Assembly (NCBI RefSeq): GCF_019710745.1
Contig: NZ_JAHKJW010000029.1
Location: forward strand, 22,148 to 86,147
Direction: 5' to 3'
DNA: 64,000 bases
Source of the DNA: Streptomyces beigongshangae
GTDB lineage: Bacteria > Actinomycetota > Actinomycetes > Streptomycetales > Streptomycetaceae
The notes beneath the pieces were generated by a model that was not told the DNA's origin, did no database searches, and saw only the letters and a program-made list of their open reading frames with translations. The position numbers were made by a program, and so were the translations under genes. Positions 39,308 through 47,597 of this stretch are shown here, in pieces (the stretch's first letter is position 1; each line of letters begins with the position of its first letter).

Positions 39308-40551
39308 GCGCGGACCGCCGTGAGCCCCCGGAGCGCCACACCGTCGTCTCGGCCGACTGCCACGCGGGCGCCGACCTCCTGGACTACCGGCCGTACCTGG
39401 CGAAGGGGTTCCACGACGAGTTCGACGCCTGGGCGGCCGCGTACGTCAACCCGTACGAGGACCTGACGGCCGACACGGCCGACCGGAACTGGAACTCCGG
39501 CCTGCGCCTCGCCGAGCTGGAGCGGGACGGGATCGTCGCGGAGGTGGTCTTCCCCAACACCGTCCCGCCGTTCTTCCCGTCCGGCTCCCTGATGGCGCCG
39601 GCCCCGACGGCCGGGGAGTTCGAGCGGCGCTGGGCCGGCCTGCGCGCCCACAACCGCTGGCTGGCGGACTTCTGCGCGGCCGCGCCCGGCCGCCGGGCGG
39701 GCGTCTTCCAGATCCTCCTGAACGACGTCGGGGAGGCGGTGAGGGAGGTCCGGTGGGCCGTCGCGGCGGGCCTCAAGGGAGGGCTGCTGCTGCCCGGCAC
39801 CCCGCCGGGTTCGGGGCTGCCCGAGCTGTACTCGTCGGCGTACGACCCGATCTGGGCGGTGTGCGAGGAGCTGGGCGTGCCGGTGAACCACCACGCGGGC
39901 TCGGCCTCGCCGCCGCTCGGCGAGGAGCCCGCGGCCCGGGCGGTCTTCATGGTCGAGACGACCTGGTTCTCGCACCGCGCGCTCTGGCACCTGATCTTCG
40001 GCGGCGCCTTCCGCCGCCACCCCGGTCTGCGGCTGGTGCTGACCGAGCAGGGCTCGGGCTGGATCCCCGGGGTGCTCGACATGCTGGACTACTACCACGG
40101 CCGCCTGGTGGCCGGGGCCTCGAAGGCGGTCACCGCCGAGTCCAGGTTCGGCGCGGGGCTCGCCGCCTCGATGGGCGAGGGTCCCTCGCGGGTGTGGCGG
40201 GACAACTGCTTCGTCGGCGCGAGCTTCATGCGCCCGCACGAGGTGCCGCTGCGGCACCGCATCGGCCTGGACAAGATCATGTGGGGCAGCGACTACCCGC
40301 ACGACGAGGGCACGTACCCGTACAGCAGGGAGGGCCTGCGGGCGGCGTACGCGGGTCTGCCGGCCGCGGAGGTCGCGGCGATGGCCGGCGGCAACGCGGC
40401 CCGGGTGTACGGCTTCGACCTGGACCTCCTGGACGCCGTGGCGGCCGAGGTCGGCCCGACGGTCGAGGAGATCGCCGAACCGCTGGAGGAGCCCCCGGCG
40501 GACGCGACGAGTCCGGTGTTCGCACGGGGAGGAGCGGTGCGGGTGTGGTGA
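39304..40551 (+). CDS. Amidohydrolase family protein (second paralogue)
   Basis: A 415-residue paralogue of the preceding gene: VVSADCHAGADLLDYRPYLA, then ERDGIVAEVVFPNTVPPFFP, VPVNHHAGSASPPLGEEPAA, LRLVLTEQGSGWIPGVLDML and IGLDKIMWGSDYPHDEGTYP. The order of motifs is identical, but overall identity is moderate, so the two probably act on different substrates or form a heteromer. GTG at 39304 overlaps the previous stop. Last gene of the operon; it converges on the copD gene with a 48-bp gap. Confidence 0.87.
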   Translation: MSADRREPPERHTVVSADCHAGADLLDYRPYLAKGFHDEFDAWAAAYVNPYEDLTADTADRNWNSGLRLAELERDGIVAEVVFPNTVPPFFPSGSLMAPAPTAGEFERRWAGLRAHNRWLADFCAAAPGRRAGVFQILLNDVGEAVREVRWAVAAGLKGGLLLPGTPPGSGLPELYSSAYDPIWAVCEELGVPVNHHAGSASPPLGEEPAARAVFMVETTWFSHRALWHLIFGGAFRRHPGLRLVLTEQGSGWIPGVLDMLDYYHGRLVAGASKAVTAESRFGAGLAASMGEGPSRVWRDNCFVGASFMRPHEVPLRHRIGLDKIMWGSDYPHDEGTYPYSREGLRAAYAGLPAAEVAAMAGGNAARVYGFDLDLLDAVAAEVGPTVEEIAEPLEEPPADATSPVFARGGAVRVW

Positions 40552-40599
40552 CCGGGCCGGACGCCCACCGTGTTCCCGCGGGTGCCCGCCGGCGGGCGC

Positions 40600-41607
40600 T
40601 CACCAGCGGATCGGCACCGGCACCGCCGTGAGCACGGCCGAGACCCCCGTCACCAGGCCCAGCACCACGACCTCGGCCCGCGCGGGGGCGTAGGCGGTGA
40701 GCGGGTCCGGTGCCCGGTGCAGACGGCGGCGGGCCCACAGTGCGAGGAGCGCGACGGCGGCCACGAGCAGCACCTTCGCGAGCAGGACCCGCCCGTACGC
40801 CGTCGTCGTCAGCTGCTCCAGGACCGTGCCGGACGGCATCCGGCGCAGCGTGCTGCACACCCCCGTCGCGGTGATCAGGGCGAGCAGGACGGCCGCCACG
40901 CGCGCGTAGAGGCCCAGCAGCGCGGCGCCCGCACCGGGAGCGCTGTGCCGCCACCGCAGCAGCGTGCGCAGCACGTACAGCAGTCCGCCCGTCCACAGGG
41001 CCGCGCAGACGAGATGGACGAGGGTCAGGGCCGAACCGGTCAGCGGGCCGTACTCGGTCGTCGGATGGGCGCGCAGCGCCTCCGCGACGGCTATGGCGGC
41101 CAGCGGCCACACCTGGCGGGCCGGACGGCGCGACAGCGCACACAGGCCCAGTGCGGCGAACGCGTTGACCTCCAGCAGCGCGAGCATGCCGTCCCTGGAC
41201 TGGTAGAGCCCGCCGACGTCCATGTCGGAGGGACTGCGCGGCACCAGGTTCCCGGTGGCCACCACCGAGGCGAGACCGAGCGCGGCGACGAAACCGGCGG
41301 CGGCCGCGGCCGGGGCCCAGGCGCGCGGCACGTCCCCGTGCGGCGCGCCGGGCACCCTGCGCGCCAGCCGGGTGACGAAGACCTCACCGGCCGACACGCC
41401 GACCGCCGTGAACAGGACCGTCCGCAGCAGTGCGATCCCGGCCGCCCCGGGCGCGGCGGCCTCCCCCGTGTCGCGCAGCGCCAGCGACGGGCCGAGCAGG
41501 GGGATCAGCGCGGCCAGGGCCACCAGGACGAGGACGGTGACGGAGCGCCGTACGGAGACCGCGCCCGCCCCGCCGTCCGTTCCGGCAGCCGGTCCTGTCG
41601 AACTCAC
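40600..41607 (-). CDS. CopD-domain copper resistance membrane protein
   Basis: A 335-residue polytopic membrane protein with about eight hydrophobic segments. The C-terminal half holds the CopD domain: LTLVHLVCAALWTGGLLYVL with its membrane histidine, ITATGVCSTLRRMPSGTVLE, and TAYGRVLLAKVLLVAAVALL with the conserved YGRVLLxK. It may import or handle copper at the membrane. No CopC domain is fused. GTG at 41607 is preceded by GCGGAGG; a GTG-rich upstream extension to 41730 seems unconserved. Confidence 0.85.
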   Translation of the reverse strand: MSSTGPAAGTDGGAGAVSVRRSVTVLVLVALAALIPLLGPSLALRDTGEAAAPGAAGIALLRTVLFTAVGVSAGEVFVTRLARRVPGAPHGDVPRAWAPAAAAAGFVAALGLASVVATGNLVPRSPSDMDVGGLYQSRDGMLALLEVNAFAALGLCALSRRPARQVWPLAAIAVAEALRAHPTTEYGPLTGSALTLVHLVCAALWTGGLLYVLRTLLRWRHSAPGAGAALLGLYARVAAVLLALITATGVCSTLRRMPSGTVLEQLTTTAYGRVLLAKVLLVAAVALLALWARRRLHRAPDPLTAYAPARAEVVVLGLVTGVSAVLTAVPVPIRW

Positions 41608-41757
41608 CTTGAGATCCTCCGCGGTCGTTGCACCCTTCCATACGCTTGCGGCCGCCCCGCGACTCAGGTCCAGCGCGCCGGATCCGCGTTCCCGGGCGCC
41701 GGGCGGCAGGACGGAGGGGCCGGGCGGCACACGGCCGCCCGGCCCCTCACGGTGCGC

Positions 41758-41822
41758 TCTTCGTGCTTTCCGTGCTTTCCGTGCCTTCCGTGCTTTCCGT
41801 AGTTTTCGTGCTTTCAGTGCGC
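41758..41822. repeat. 9-bp tandem repeat downstream of the subtilase pair
   Basis: Six to seven copies of a 9-bp unit (TTTCCGTGC with single-base variants) lie just after the stop of the distal subtilase gene. The unit length equals that of the repeat at 20503. Confidence 0.8.
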
Positions 41823-41826
41823 TGGG

Positions 41827-43368
41827 TTACCTCGTCACCGCGTCCAGCGCGTCCGCCGTGCCCCAGCCGTAGAAGCCGTTGCGGTTCTTCGAGCCCTCGC
41901 AGACCGCGTCGATCTTGCCGTCGCCGTCGATGTCGTACGGGTCCGTGCACGGGGTGGCGTCGGCCTGCGCGTACAGCAGCGCCTTGACCAGGGCCGCCGA
42001 GGCGCGCGGGTGGGTCGACTTGATGAGCGCGGCGACGCCCGCGACGTGCGGCGACGCCATCGACGTACCGGCCATGTACCCCCATGAGCCGCCCGGCAGC
42101 GGGCCGAGGATCAGGCCGCTGGTGGCGGGCGGGGCCGGGGTCTGGTAGCTCGTCGAGTCGCCGCCGGGGGCCGCGATGTCGACGACGCCCAGGCCGTGGT
42201 TGGAGAAGGATGACTTGATGCCCTTCGCGCCGGTCGAGGAGACCGTGACGACACCCGGGAGCTGGGTCGGGATGTCGAGGCACTCGGACGGGTCGATCAC
42301 GCGCTCCGCGGGAGTCGTGTCGTTGGGCGAGGACGGGTCGGTGATCTCGTCCGCGGCCAGGTCGTAGTTCTCGTTGCCCGCCGCCGCGACGTTGACCGTG
42401 CCCTTCTTCTCCGCGTACCGCGTCGCCCGGGTGAGGGCCTCGACGAGCGCCTTCTGGTCCGGGTCGTTCTTGCAGTTGAAGTACCACGGGTCGGTGTAGT
42501 AGCTGTTGTTCGTGACGTCCACGCCGTGCTCGGCCGCCCACATGAAGCCGCACACCACGGCCTCCGTGTAGAAGAAGCCGGCCGTCGTGGAGACCTTGAT
42601 GCCGGACACCTTCACGCCGGGCGCGACCCCCGTGACACCGACGCCGTTCTTCGCGGCGGCGATCTCGCCCGCCACGTGCGTGCCGTGCGGGCTCTCCTCG
42701 GCGCTCGGCCGCCAGGCCCCGTCGCCGGTGTCCGGCTTGCCCGTCACGCAGTTGACCGACGCCTCGCGGTCGAAGTTCGGCGCGATGTCGGGGTGGGTGT
42801 CGTCGACGCCGGTGTCGATCACGGCGACCGTGACCTTCCTGCTGCCGAGCGTCTTCTGGTGCGCCTTGTCCGCCTTGATGGCGGGCAGGTCCCACTGGAG
42901 CGGTTCCAGCGGGTCCTGGCCGGCCGCGGCCGCCGCCCCGGCGGCGGCGACGTCCTGTGCGCTGAGCGCCTTCGGGGTGCCGACGTCGGTCGTGGACTGC
43001 GCGGGCAGCGGCGCCGTACGCGTCGAGCCCGCCGACTCCACCCCGCGCACCTTGCGGACGGTCTTCGCGAAGTCCGCGTTCGACGAGTGGACGACGATCA
43101 CGCCGATCCGGTCGTACGACGTCACGATCGTGCCGCCGGCCCGGGTGATGGCCTTCTTCACCTGGGAGGACACCCCGTGCCCGGCGCGGACGTTGACGAC
43201 GTAGCTCAGCGGGGTGGCCTCCGCCGAGATCTTCCCGGCCGCGTCGGCCGCGTCGGCCGCCGGAGCCGCGGACGCGGTGACGTTCGGCAGGAAGGCGAGA
43301 GCCGTGGCCAGGGCCATCCCCAGCGGGATGGCTATGACGCGGCGCGAGCGCGTGGTGGACGCGGTCAT
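41827..43368 (-). CDS. Secreted subtilisin-like (S8) peptidase, distal copy
   Basis: A 513-residue secreted protease. The signal peptide covers about residues 1-34 (VIAIPLGMALATALAFLPN then VTASAAPA). A propeptide with YVVNVRAGHGV and VRGVESAGSTR precedes the S8 domain. Catalytic residues lie in VAVIDTGVDDTHPD (Asp, about 181), SPHGTHVAGE (His, about 226) and GTSMASPHVAG (Ser, about 435), with AAAGNENYD for the oxyanion Asn. The C-terminus carries YDIDGDGKID, a calcium-loop-like D-x-D-x-D-G motif. It sits 65 bp downstream of a close paralogue in the same orientation. Confidence 0.92.
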   Translation of the reverse strand: MTASTTRSRRVIAIPLGMALATALAFLPNVTASAAPAADAADAAGKISAEATPLSYVVNVRAGHGVSSQVKKAITRAGGTIVTSYDRIGVIVVHSSNADFAKTVRKVRGVESAGSTRTAPLPAQSTTDVGTPKALSAQDVAAAGAAAAAGQDPLEPLQWDLPAIKADKAHQKTLGSRKVTVAVIDTGVDDTHPDIAPNFDREASVNCVTGKPDTGDGAWRPSAEESPHGTHVAGEIAAAKNGVGVTGVAPGVKVSGIKVSTTAGFFYTEAVVCGFMWAAEHGVDVTNNSYYTDPWYFNCKNDPDQKALVEALTRATRYAEKKGTVNVAAAGNENYDLAADEITDPSSPNDTTPAERVIDPSECLDIPTQLPGVVTVSSTGAKGIKSSFSNHGLGVVDIAAPGGDSTSYQTPAPPATSGLILGPLPGGSWGYMAGTSMASPHVAGVAALIKSTHPRASAALVKALLYAQADATPCTDPYDIDGDGKIDAVCEGSKNRNGFYGWGTADALDAVTR

Positions 43369-43433
43369 GCTGTCTCCAGTTCGTTTTTTCGCGGATTCGT
43401 GCGGACGCCCCGGCAGGGGCGGTCGGACAGGGG

Positions 43434-44957
43434 TTACTTGACCGCCTTCAGCGCGTTGACGATGCCGAAGCCGTAGAAGCCGTTCACGCGCTTGCCGCCC
43501 TCGCAGGTGGCGTCCTGCGTGCCGTTGCCGTCCTGGTCGTAGGAGTCCGGGCAGCCCGGGTTGTCCGCCTGCGCCTTCAGCAGCGCCTGCAGCTGGGCCG
43601 GACCCGCCCACGGGTGCTCGGACTTCAGCAGCGCGGCGACACCGGCGGCGTGCGGCGACGCCATCGACGTGCCCTGCAGGAAGCCGTACTGGTTGTTCGG
43701 CATCGTGGAGAGGATGCGGCCGTTCTTCGACGGGGTGTCCGGGATCTGGTAGCGCCCGTCACCGCCCGGGGCGGCGACGTCGACGACACCCTTGCCGTAC
43801 GTCGAGTAGTACGACTTGAGGTTCTGCACGCCGGTCGCGCTCACCGTGACGACACCCGGCAGCTGGGTCGGCACGTCGAAGCACTCGTGCGGGTCGATCG
43901 TGCGGGTGACCGGCGTCGTGTCGTTGGGGCTGCTGCTGTCGACGATCGCGTCCGAGTCCAGGTCGTGGTTGGAGTTGCCGGCCGACGCGAGGTGCAGGGT
44001 GCCCTTCTTCTGGGCGTAGAGCTGGGCCCGGTTCACCGCGTCGACGATCGCCCGCTGGTCGGGGTCGTCCATGCAGTTGTAGAGCCACGGGTCCACGTAG
44101 TAGCTGTTGTTCGTGATCTCCACGCCGTGGTCGGCGGCGAACACGAAGGCGCAGACCACGTTCTCCGGGTAGAAGAGGCCGTTGTCCGGGTCGCTGACCT
44201 TGATGCCGGCGACCTTCACACCGGGCGCGACACCGGCCACCCCGACCCCGTTGCGGGCGGCGGCGATCTCACCGGCGACATGCGTGCCGTGGTAGTCGTC
44301 GGCGGTGTACGGACGCCAGGCGCCCTCACTGGTGTCGGCCACGCCGCCCACGCAGTTCGCGGACTGCTTCGCGGAGAAGTTGGGGGCGAGGTCCGGGTGC
44401 GTGTCGTCGACGCCCGTGTCGATCACGGCGACCGTGACCTTCCTGCTGCCCGGGTTGATCTTCGCGGCCTTGTCGGCGCCGATCGCGCGCAGGTCCCACT
44501 GGTCGGCTTCCAGGGGCTCGCTGTCCGGGACGGCCGCGGCCTTCACCCGGGCGGCCTCGGCGGCCGACAGGTAGTCGGCGGCCCCCTGGTCCGTGGTGCC
44601 CGCCGCGGTCAGCGGGGCCGTGCGCGTGGCACCGGCGGACTGGACGCCGCGCACGGCGCGCATCCGCGGCCCGAAGGCGGGATCGGCCGAGTGGGCGACG
44701 ACGACGCCGATTCTGTCGTACGTGGTGACGACGGTGCCGCCGGCCTCGACGACCGCCTTCTCGACCGACGCGATCGTGCGGCGGTCGGTCTTCGTGTTGA
44801 CCACATAGGCGAGCTCCGGTCCGTCGGCCGCGGTGACGGCGGGCGCGGACTGCGGGGCGGCCGACGCGACGCCCGGAAGGAAGGCGAGCGAGGCGGTGAG
44901 GGACAGCGCGACGGGCACGGCCAGGGCGAGACGGCGGCTGGAGCGCAGATGAGCCAT
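43434..44957 (-). CDS. Secreted subtilisin-like (S8) peptidase, proximal copy
   Basis: A 507-residue paralogue of the downstream protease with the same layout: signal peptide (LALAVPVALSLTASLAFLPG then VASAAP), propeptide (YVVNTKTDRRTIA), Asp in VAVIDTGVDDTHPDLAPNF, His in DYHGTHVAGEIAAARNG, oxyanion Asn in SAGNSNHD and Ser in GTSMASPHAAG. The C-terminal YDQDGNGTQDATCEGG has the same calcium-loop-like pattern. Two cysteines in the tail are conserved in both copies. Tandem duplication is likely, with divergence in the propeptide and in loops near the active site. ATG at 44957. Confidence 0.92.
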   Translation of the reverse strand: MAHLRSSRRLALAVPVALSLTASLAFLPGVASAAPQSAPAVTAADGPELAYVVNTKTDRRTIASVEKAVVEAGGTVVTTYDRIGVVVAHSADPAFGPRMRAVRGVQSAGATRTAPLTAAGTTDQGAADYLSAAEAARVKAAAVPDSEPLEADQWDLRAIGADKAAKINPGSRKVTVAVIDTGVDDTHPDLAPNFSAKQSANCVGGVADTSEGAWRPYTADDYHGTHVAGEIAAARNGVGVAGVAPGVKVAGIKVSDPDNGLFYPENVVCAFVFAADHGVEITNNSYYVDPWLYNCMDDPDQRAIVDAVNRAQLYAQKKGTLHLASAGNSNHDLDSDAIVDSSSPNDTTPVTRTIDPHECFDVPTQLPGVVTVSATGVQNLKSYYSTYGKGVVDVAAPGGDGRYQIPDTPSKNGRILSTMPNNQYGFLQGTSMASPHAAGVAALLKSEHPWAGPAQLQALLKAQADNPGCPDSYDQDGNGTQDATCEGGKRVNGFYGFGIVNALKAVK

Positions 44958-45372
44958 GGGGTCTCCACATCATCCGGAAAAGGGACCGGCCCGAACACAG
45001 GTGGTGCCCGGGCAGGTACATGACGGGGTGGTGCTGGGCCGAAACTATCTCCCGTCATCCCTGGCCAGCAATGACTTACGAGGACGTCTTGTGGAAGAGC
45101 GTGCGTGAGTTCCGAAAGAAGTGTCCGGAGTTGAACCGCTCCCCGTGCGCCGCCGTGACGTTGAGCAGGGAGCACGAGCACCGTCGAGCTCCTGTCGGAT
45201 CGCGCCCGGGGCACTTGACACCGCCTCCCGGACCACGTGATCCACGTCACCGTGAGGTCAGAAACCAGCCATGTCCGTACCCAGTCCGTCCCCCGACCCC
45301 GACACACCCCCGTCCCACCCCGACACACCCACGTCCGACGCCGCACCGGCACCCGCAACGCGAGGAGACTCC
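44958..45372. promoter_or_regulatory. Divergent promoter region between subtilase and DUF485/symporter genes
   Basis: This 415-bp region has no convincing gene. It contains TTGACA at 45215-45220, a -35-like element for the plus-strand operon, and the Crp-like palindrome at 45237-45250. From 45280 to 45355 it is Pro/Asp/Thr-coding in an upstream extension of the DUF485 frame with 18-bp near-repeats (CCCGACACACCC words), which makes the precise start uncertain. Confidence 0.55.
45237..45250. promoter_or_regulatory. Crp-like operator GTGA-N6-TCAC
   Basis: GTGATCCACGTCAC is a perfect GTGA-N6-TCAC palindrome, the consensus of Crp-type cyclic-AMP receptor sites, including those described for Streptomyces Crp. 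It lies 136 bp upstream of the DUF485 start and just downstream of a TTGACA box, where it could affect the acetate-type symporter operon. Confidence 0.55.
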
Positions 45373-45729
45373 GTGGCCACCGACGCATCGCCCCCCTCGA
45401 AAACCGAACCTCGTCTCCCGAGCACACAGGAGTTCGTAGAGGTGCAGGAGAGCGCCGAGTTCGGTGAACTGCGCCGCGCCCACCGCTCCTTCGCCTTTCC
45501 GCTGACCGTCGGCTTCATCAGCTGGTACCTGCTGTACGTCCTGCTGTCGATCTACGCCGACGACTTCATGGGCACCAAGCTGTTCGGCAACTTCAACGTC
45601 GCCTTCGTCCTGGGCCTCGCCCAGTTCCTCACCACGTTCCTCATCGCCTGGTGGTACGAGCGGCACTCCTCCGCCGAGCTCGACCCCAAGGCCGAGGCGA
45701 TCAAGTCCCGGATGGAGGGCGGCGCATGA
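45373..45729 (+). CDS. DUF485 membrane protein
   Basis: A 118-residue protein with two transmembrane helices (FPLTVGFISWYLLYVLLSIYA and AFVLGLAQFLTTFLIAWWYE) separated by ADDFMGTKLFGNFN, the DUF485 pattern of the proteins encoded just before acetate permeases. The segment FGELRRAHRSFAFPLTVGFI is family-typical. GTG at 45373 has GAGGAG about 8 bp upstream and gives the usual family length; an ATG at 45271 would add 34 repetitive Pro/Asp/Thr residues. The stop overlaps the next ATG (ATGA), so it is coupled with the symporter. Confidence 0.88.
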   Translation: MATDASPPSKTEPRLPSTQEFVEVQESAEFGELRRAHRSFAFPLTVGFISWYLLYVLLSIYADDFMGTKLFGNFNVAFVLGLAQFLTTFLIAWWYERHSSAELDPKAEAIKSRMEGGA

Positions 45730-47384
45730 GCCCCGCGATCACCCAGGTCCAGCTCGCGCAGACGCAGTTCGCGCAGACGCACCTCGCGGCGGGGGAGGCC
45801 AGCGAGCACCGGCCGCTGATCATCTCCCTGTTCGCGGTGTTCGTCGTCGCCACGCTCGTCATCACCGTGTGGGCGGGCCGCCAGACCAAGGACGCCGCCG
45901 ACTTCTACGCCGGCGGCCGTCAGTTCAGCGCCTTCCAGAACGGGCTCGCGGTCTCCGGCGACTACATGTCCGCCGCCTCGTTCCTCGGCATCGCGGGCGC
46001 CATCGCCCTCTTCGGGTACGACGGCTTCCTGTACTCCATCGGCTTCCTCGTCGCCTGGCTGGTGGCGCTGCTCCTGGTCGCCGAACCGCTGCGCAACTCC
46101 GGCCGGTACACGATGGGCGACGTGCTCGCCTACCGGATGCGCCAGCGCCCGGTGCGCACGGCCGCCGGCACCTCCACGATCGTCGTCTCGATCTTCTACC
46201 TGCTGGCCCAGATGGCGGGCGCGGGCGTCCTGGTCTCGCTGCTGCTCGGCATCACCAGCGACGCGGGGAAGGTCGGCATCGTCGCCCTGGTCGGCGTCCT
46301 GATGATCGTGTACGTCACCATCGGCGGCATGAAGGGCACCACCTGGGTCCAGATGGTCAAGGCCGTGCTGCTCATCGGCGGCACCCTGCTCATCACCTTC
46401 CTGGTGCTGCTCAAGTTCGACTTCAACGTCTCCGACCTGCTCGGCTCGGCCGCCAAGAACAGCGGCCAGGGTTCGGCCTTCCTGGAGCCCGGCCTGAAGT
46501 ACGGGCTCACCACCACCTCCAGCATCGACTTCATCTCGCTGGGCATCGCCCTGGTGCTGGGCACGGCCGGTCTGCCGCACATCCTGATCCGCTTCTACAC
46601 GGTGCCCAACGCCAAGGCCGCGCGGAAGTCCGTCAACTGGGCCATCGGCATCATCGGCGGCTTCTACCTGATGACCATCGCGCTCGGCTTCGGCGCGGCG
46701 GCCCTCATCTCGAAACAGGAGATCGTCGAGTCCAACCCCGCGGGCAACACGGCCGCGCCGCTCCTCGCCCTGCACCTGGGCGGCGTCGACTCGGCCTGGG
46801 GCGCGATCCTGCTCGCCACGATCTCCGCGGTGGCCTTCGCGACGATCCTCGCCGTGGTCGCCGGTCTGACCCTGGCCTCGTCCTCCTCGTTCGCCCACGA
46901 CATCTACGCGAACGTCATCAAGAAGGGCCAGGCCACCGAGAAGGAGGAGATCAACGCCGCCCGCTACGCCACCATCGGCATCGGTGTCGTCTCCATCGGC
47001 CTCGGCGCCCTCGCCCGCGACCTGAACGTCGCCGGGCTGGTCGCCCTCGCCTTCGCGGTCGCCGCCTCCGCCAACCTGCCGACGATCCTCTACAGCCTCT
47101 TCTGGAAGCGGTTCACCACCCAGGGCGCGCTGTGGTCGATCTACGGAGGGCTCGTCACGGCGGTCGGCCTGGTGCTCTTCTCGCCGGTCGTCTCCGGCAA
47201 GGCCACCTCGATGTTCCCGGACGTCGACTTCCACTGGTTCCCGCTGGAGAACCCGGGCATCATCTCGATCCCGGTCGGCTTCCTGCTGGGCTTCGTCGGC
47301 ACCCTCCTGTCCAAGGAGAAGGCGGACGCCGGCAAGTACGCCGAACTGGAGGTCCGCTCCCTCACCGGAACCGGGGCGCACTGA
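45726..47384 (+). CDS. actP: Sodium/solute symporter, acetate permease type
   Basis: A 552-residue member of the solute:sodium symporter family with about 13 transmembrane segments. Landmarks are TKDAADFYAGGRQFSAFQNG, SGDYMSAASFLGIAGAIAL and LPHILIRFYTVPNAKAARKS, all typical of ActP/MctC carriers of acetate and other monocarboxylates. ATG at 45726 overlaps the DUF485 stop, the standard yjcH-actP arrangement. A strong terminator follows. The operon lies behind a Crp-like site. Confidence 0.92.
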   Translation: MSPAITQVQLAQTQFAQTHLAAGEASEHRPLIISLFAVFVVATLVITVWAGRQTKDAADFYAGGRQFSAFQNGLAVSGDYMSAASFLGIAGAIALFGYDGFLYSIGFLVAWLVALLLVAEPLRNSGRYTMGDVLAYRMRQRPVRTAAGTSTIVVSIFYLLAQMAGAGVLVSLLLGITSDAGKVGIVALVGVLMIVYVTIGGMKGTTWVQMVKAVLLIGGTLLITFLVLLKFDFNVSDLLGSAAKNSGQGSAFLEPGLKYGLTTTSSIDFISLGIALVLGTAGLPHILIRFYTVPNAKAARKSVNWAIGIIGGFYLMTIALGFGAAALISKQEIVESNPAGNTAAPLLALHLGGVDSAWGAILLATISAVAFATILAVVAGLTLASSSSFAHDIYANVIKKGQATEKEEINAARYATIGIGVVSIGLGALARDLNVAGLVALAFAVAASANLPTILYSLFWKRFTTQGALWSIYGGLVTAVGLVLFSPVVSGKATSMFPDVDFHWFPLENPGIISIPVGFLLGFVGTLLSKEKADAGKYAELEVRSLTGTGAH

Positions 47385-47403
47385 CCCTCACGCATCGACG
47401 GTC

Positions 47404-47450
47404 ACGCACCGCGGCCGCGCCGTAGTCCCTACGGCGCGGCCGCGGTGCGT
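47404..47450 (+). terminator. Perfect 22-bp terminator hairpin after actP
   Basis: 47404-47425 pairs perfectly with 47429-47450 around a 3-nt loop. It starts 20 bp after the actP stop. The extreme stem length without a U-tract is typical of Streptomyces. Confidence 0.9.
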
Positions 47451-47597
47451 CCGGTGGAATCGGGCCCCCGTGTTGTCGGTGCCGTCACGTAGGCTCATTG
47501 ATGTCGGATCGACCGATCGTTCGAAGCTGCCGGCTCCGCGCCGCGGTCTGCATCGTCAGCGTCGTCTGTATCGTCCGTATCGAGGGAGGGGCCCTAC

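Noticed and set aside
36952..40551. Very long overlapping open frames on wrong frames, for example in-phase extensions of the second amidohydrolase and antisense frames over the cob operon
   Set aside because: They are a product of very high GC (few stops). The true genes show conserved motifs in one frame only and start at coupled GTG/ATG codons.
36270..40551. Biosynthetic gene cluster for a secondary metabolite
   Set aside because: No synthase, carrier protein, ligase, transporter or dedicated regulator lies beside the four genes, so a catabolic or small modification unit fits better.
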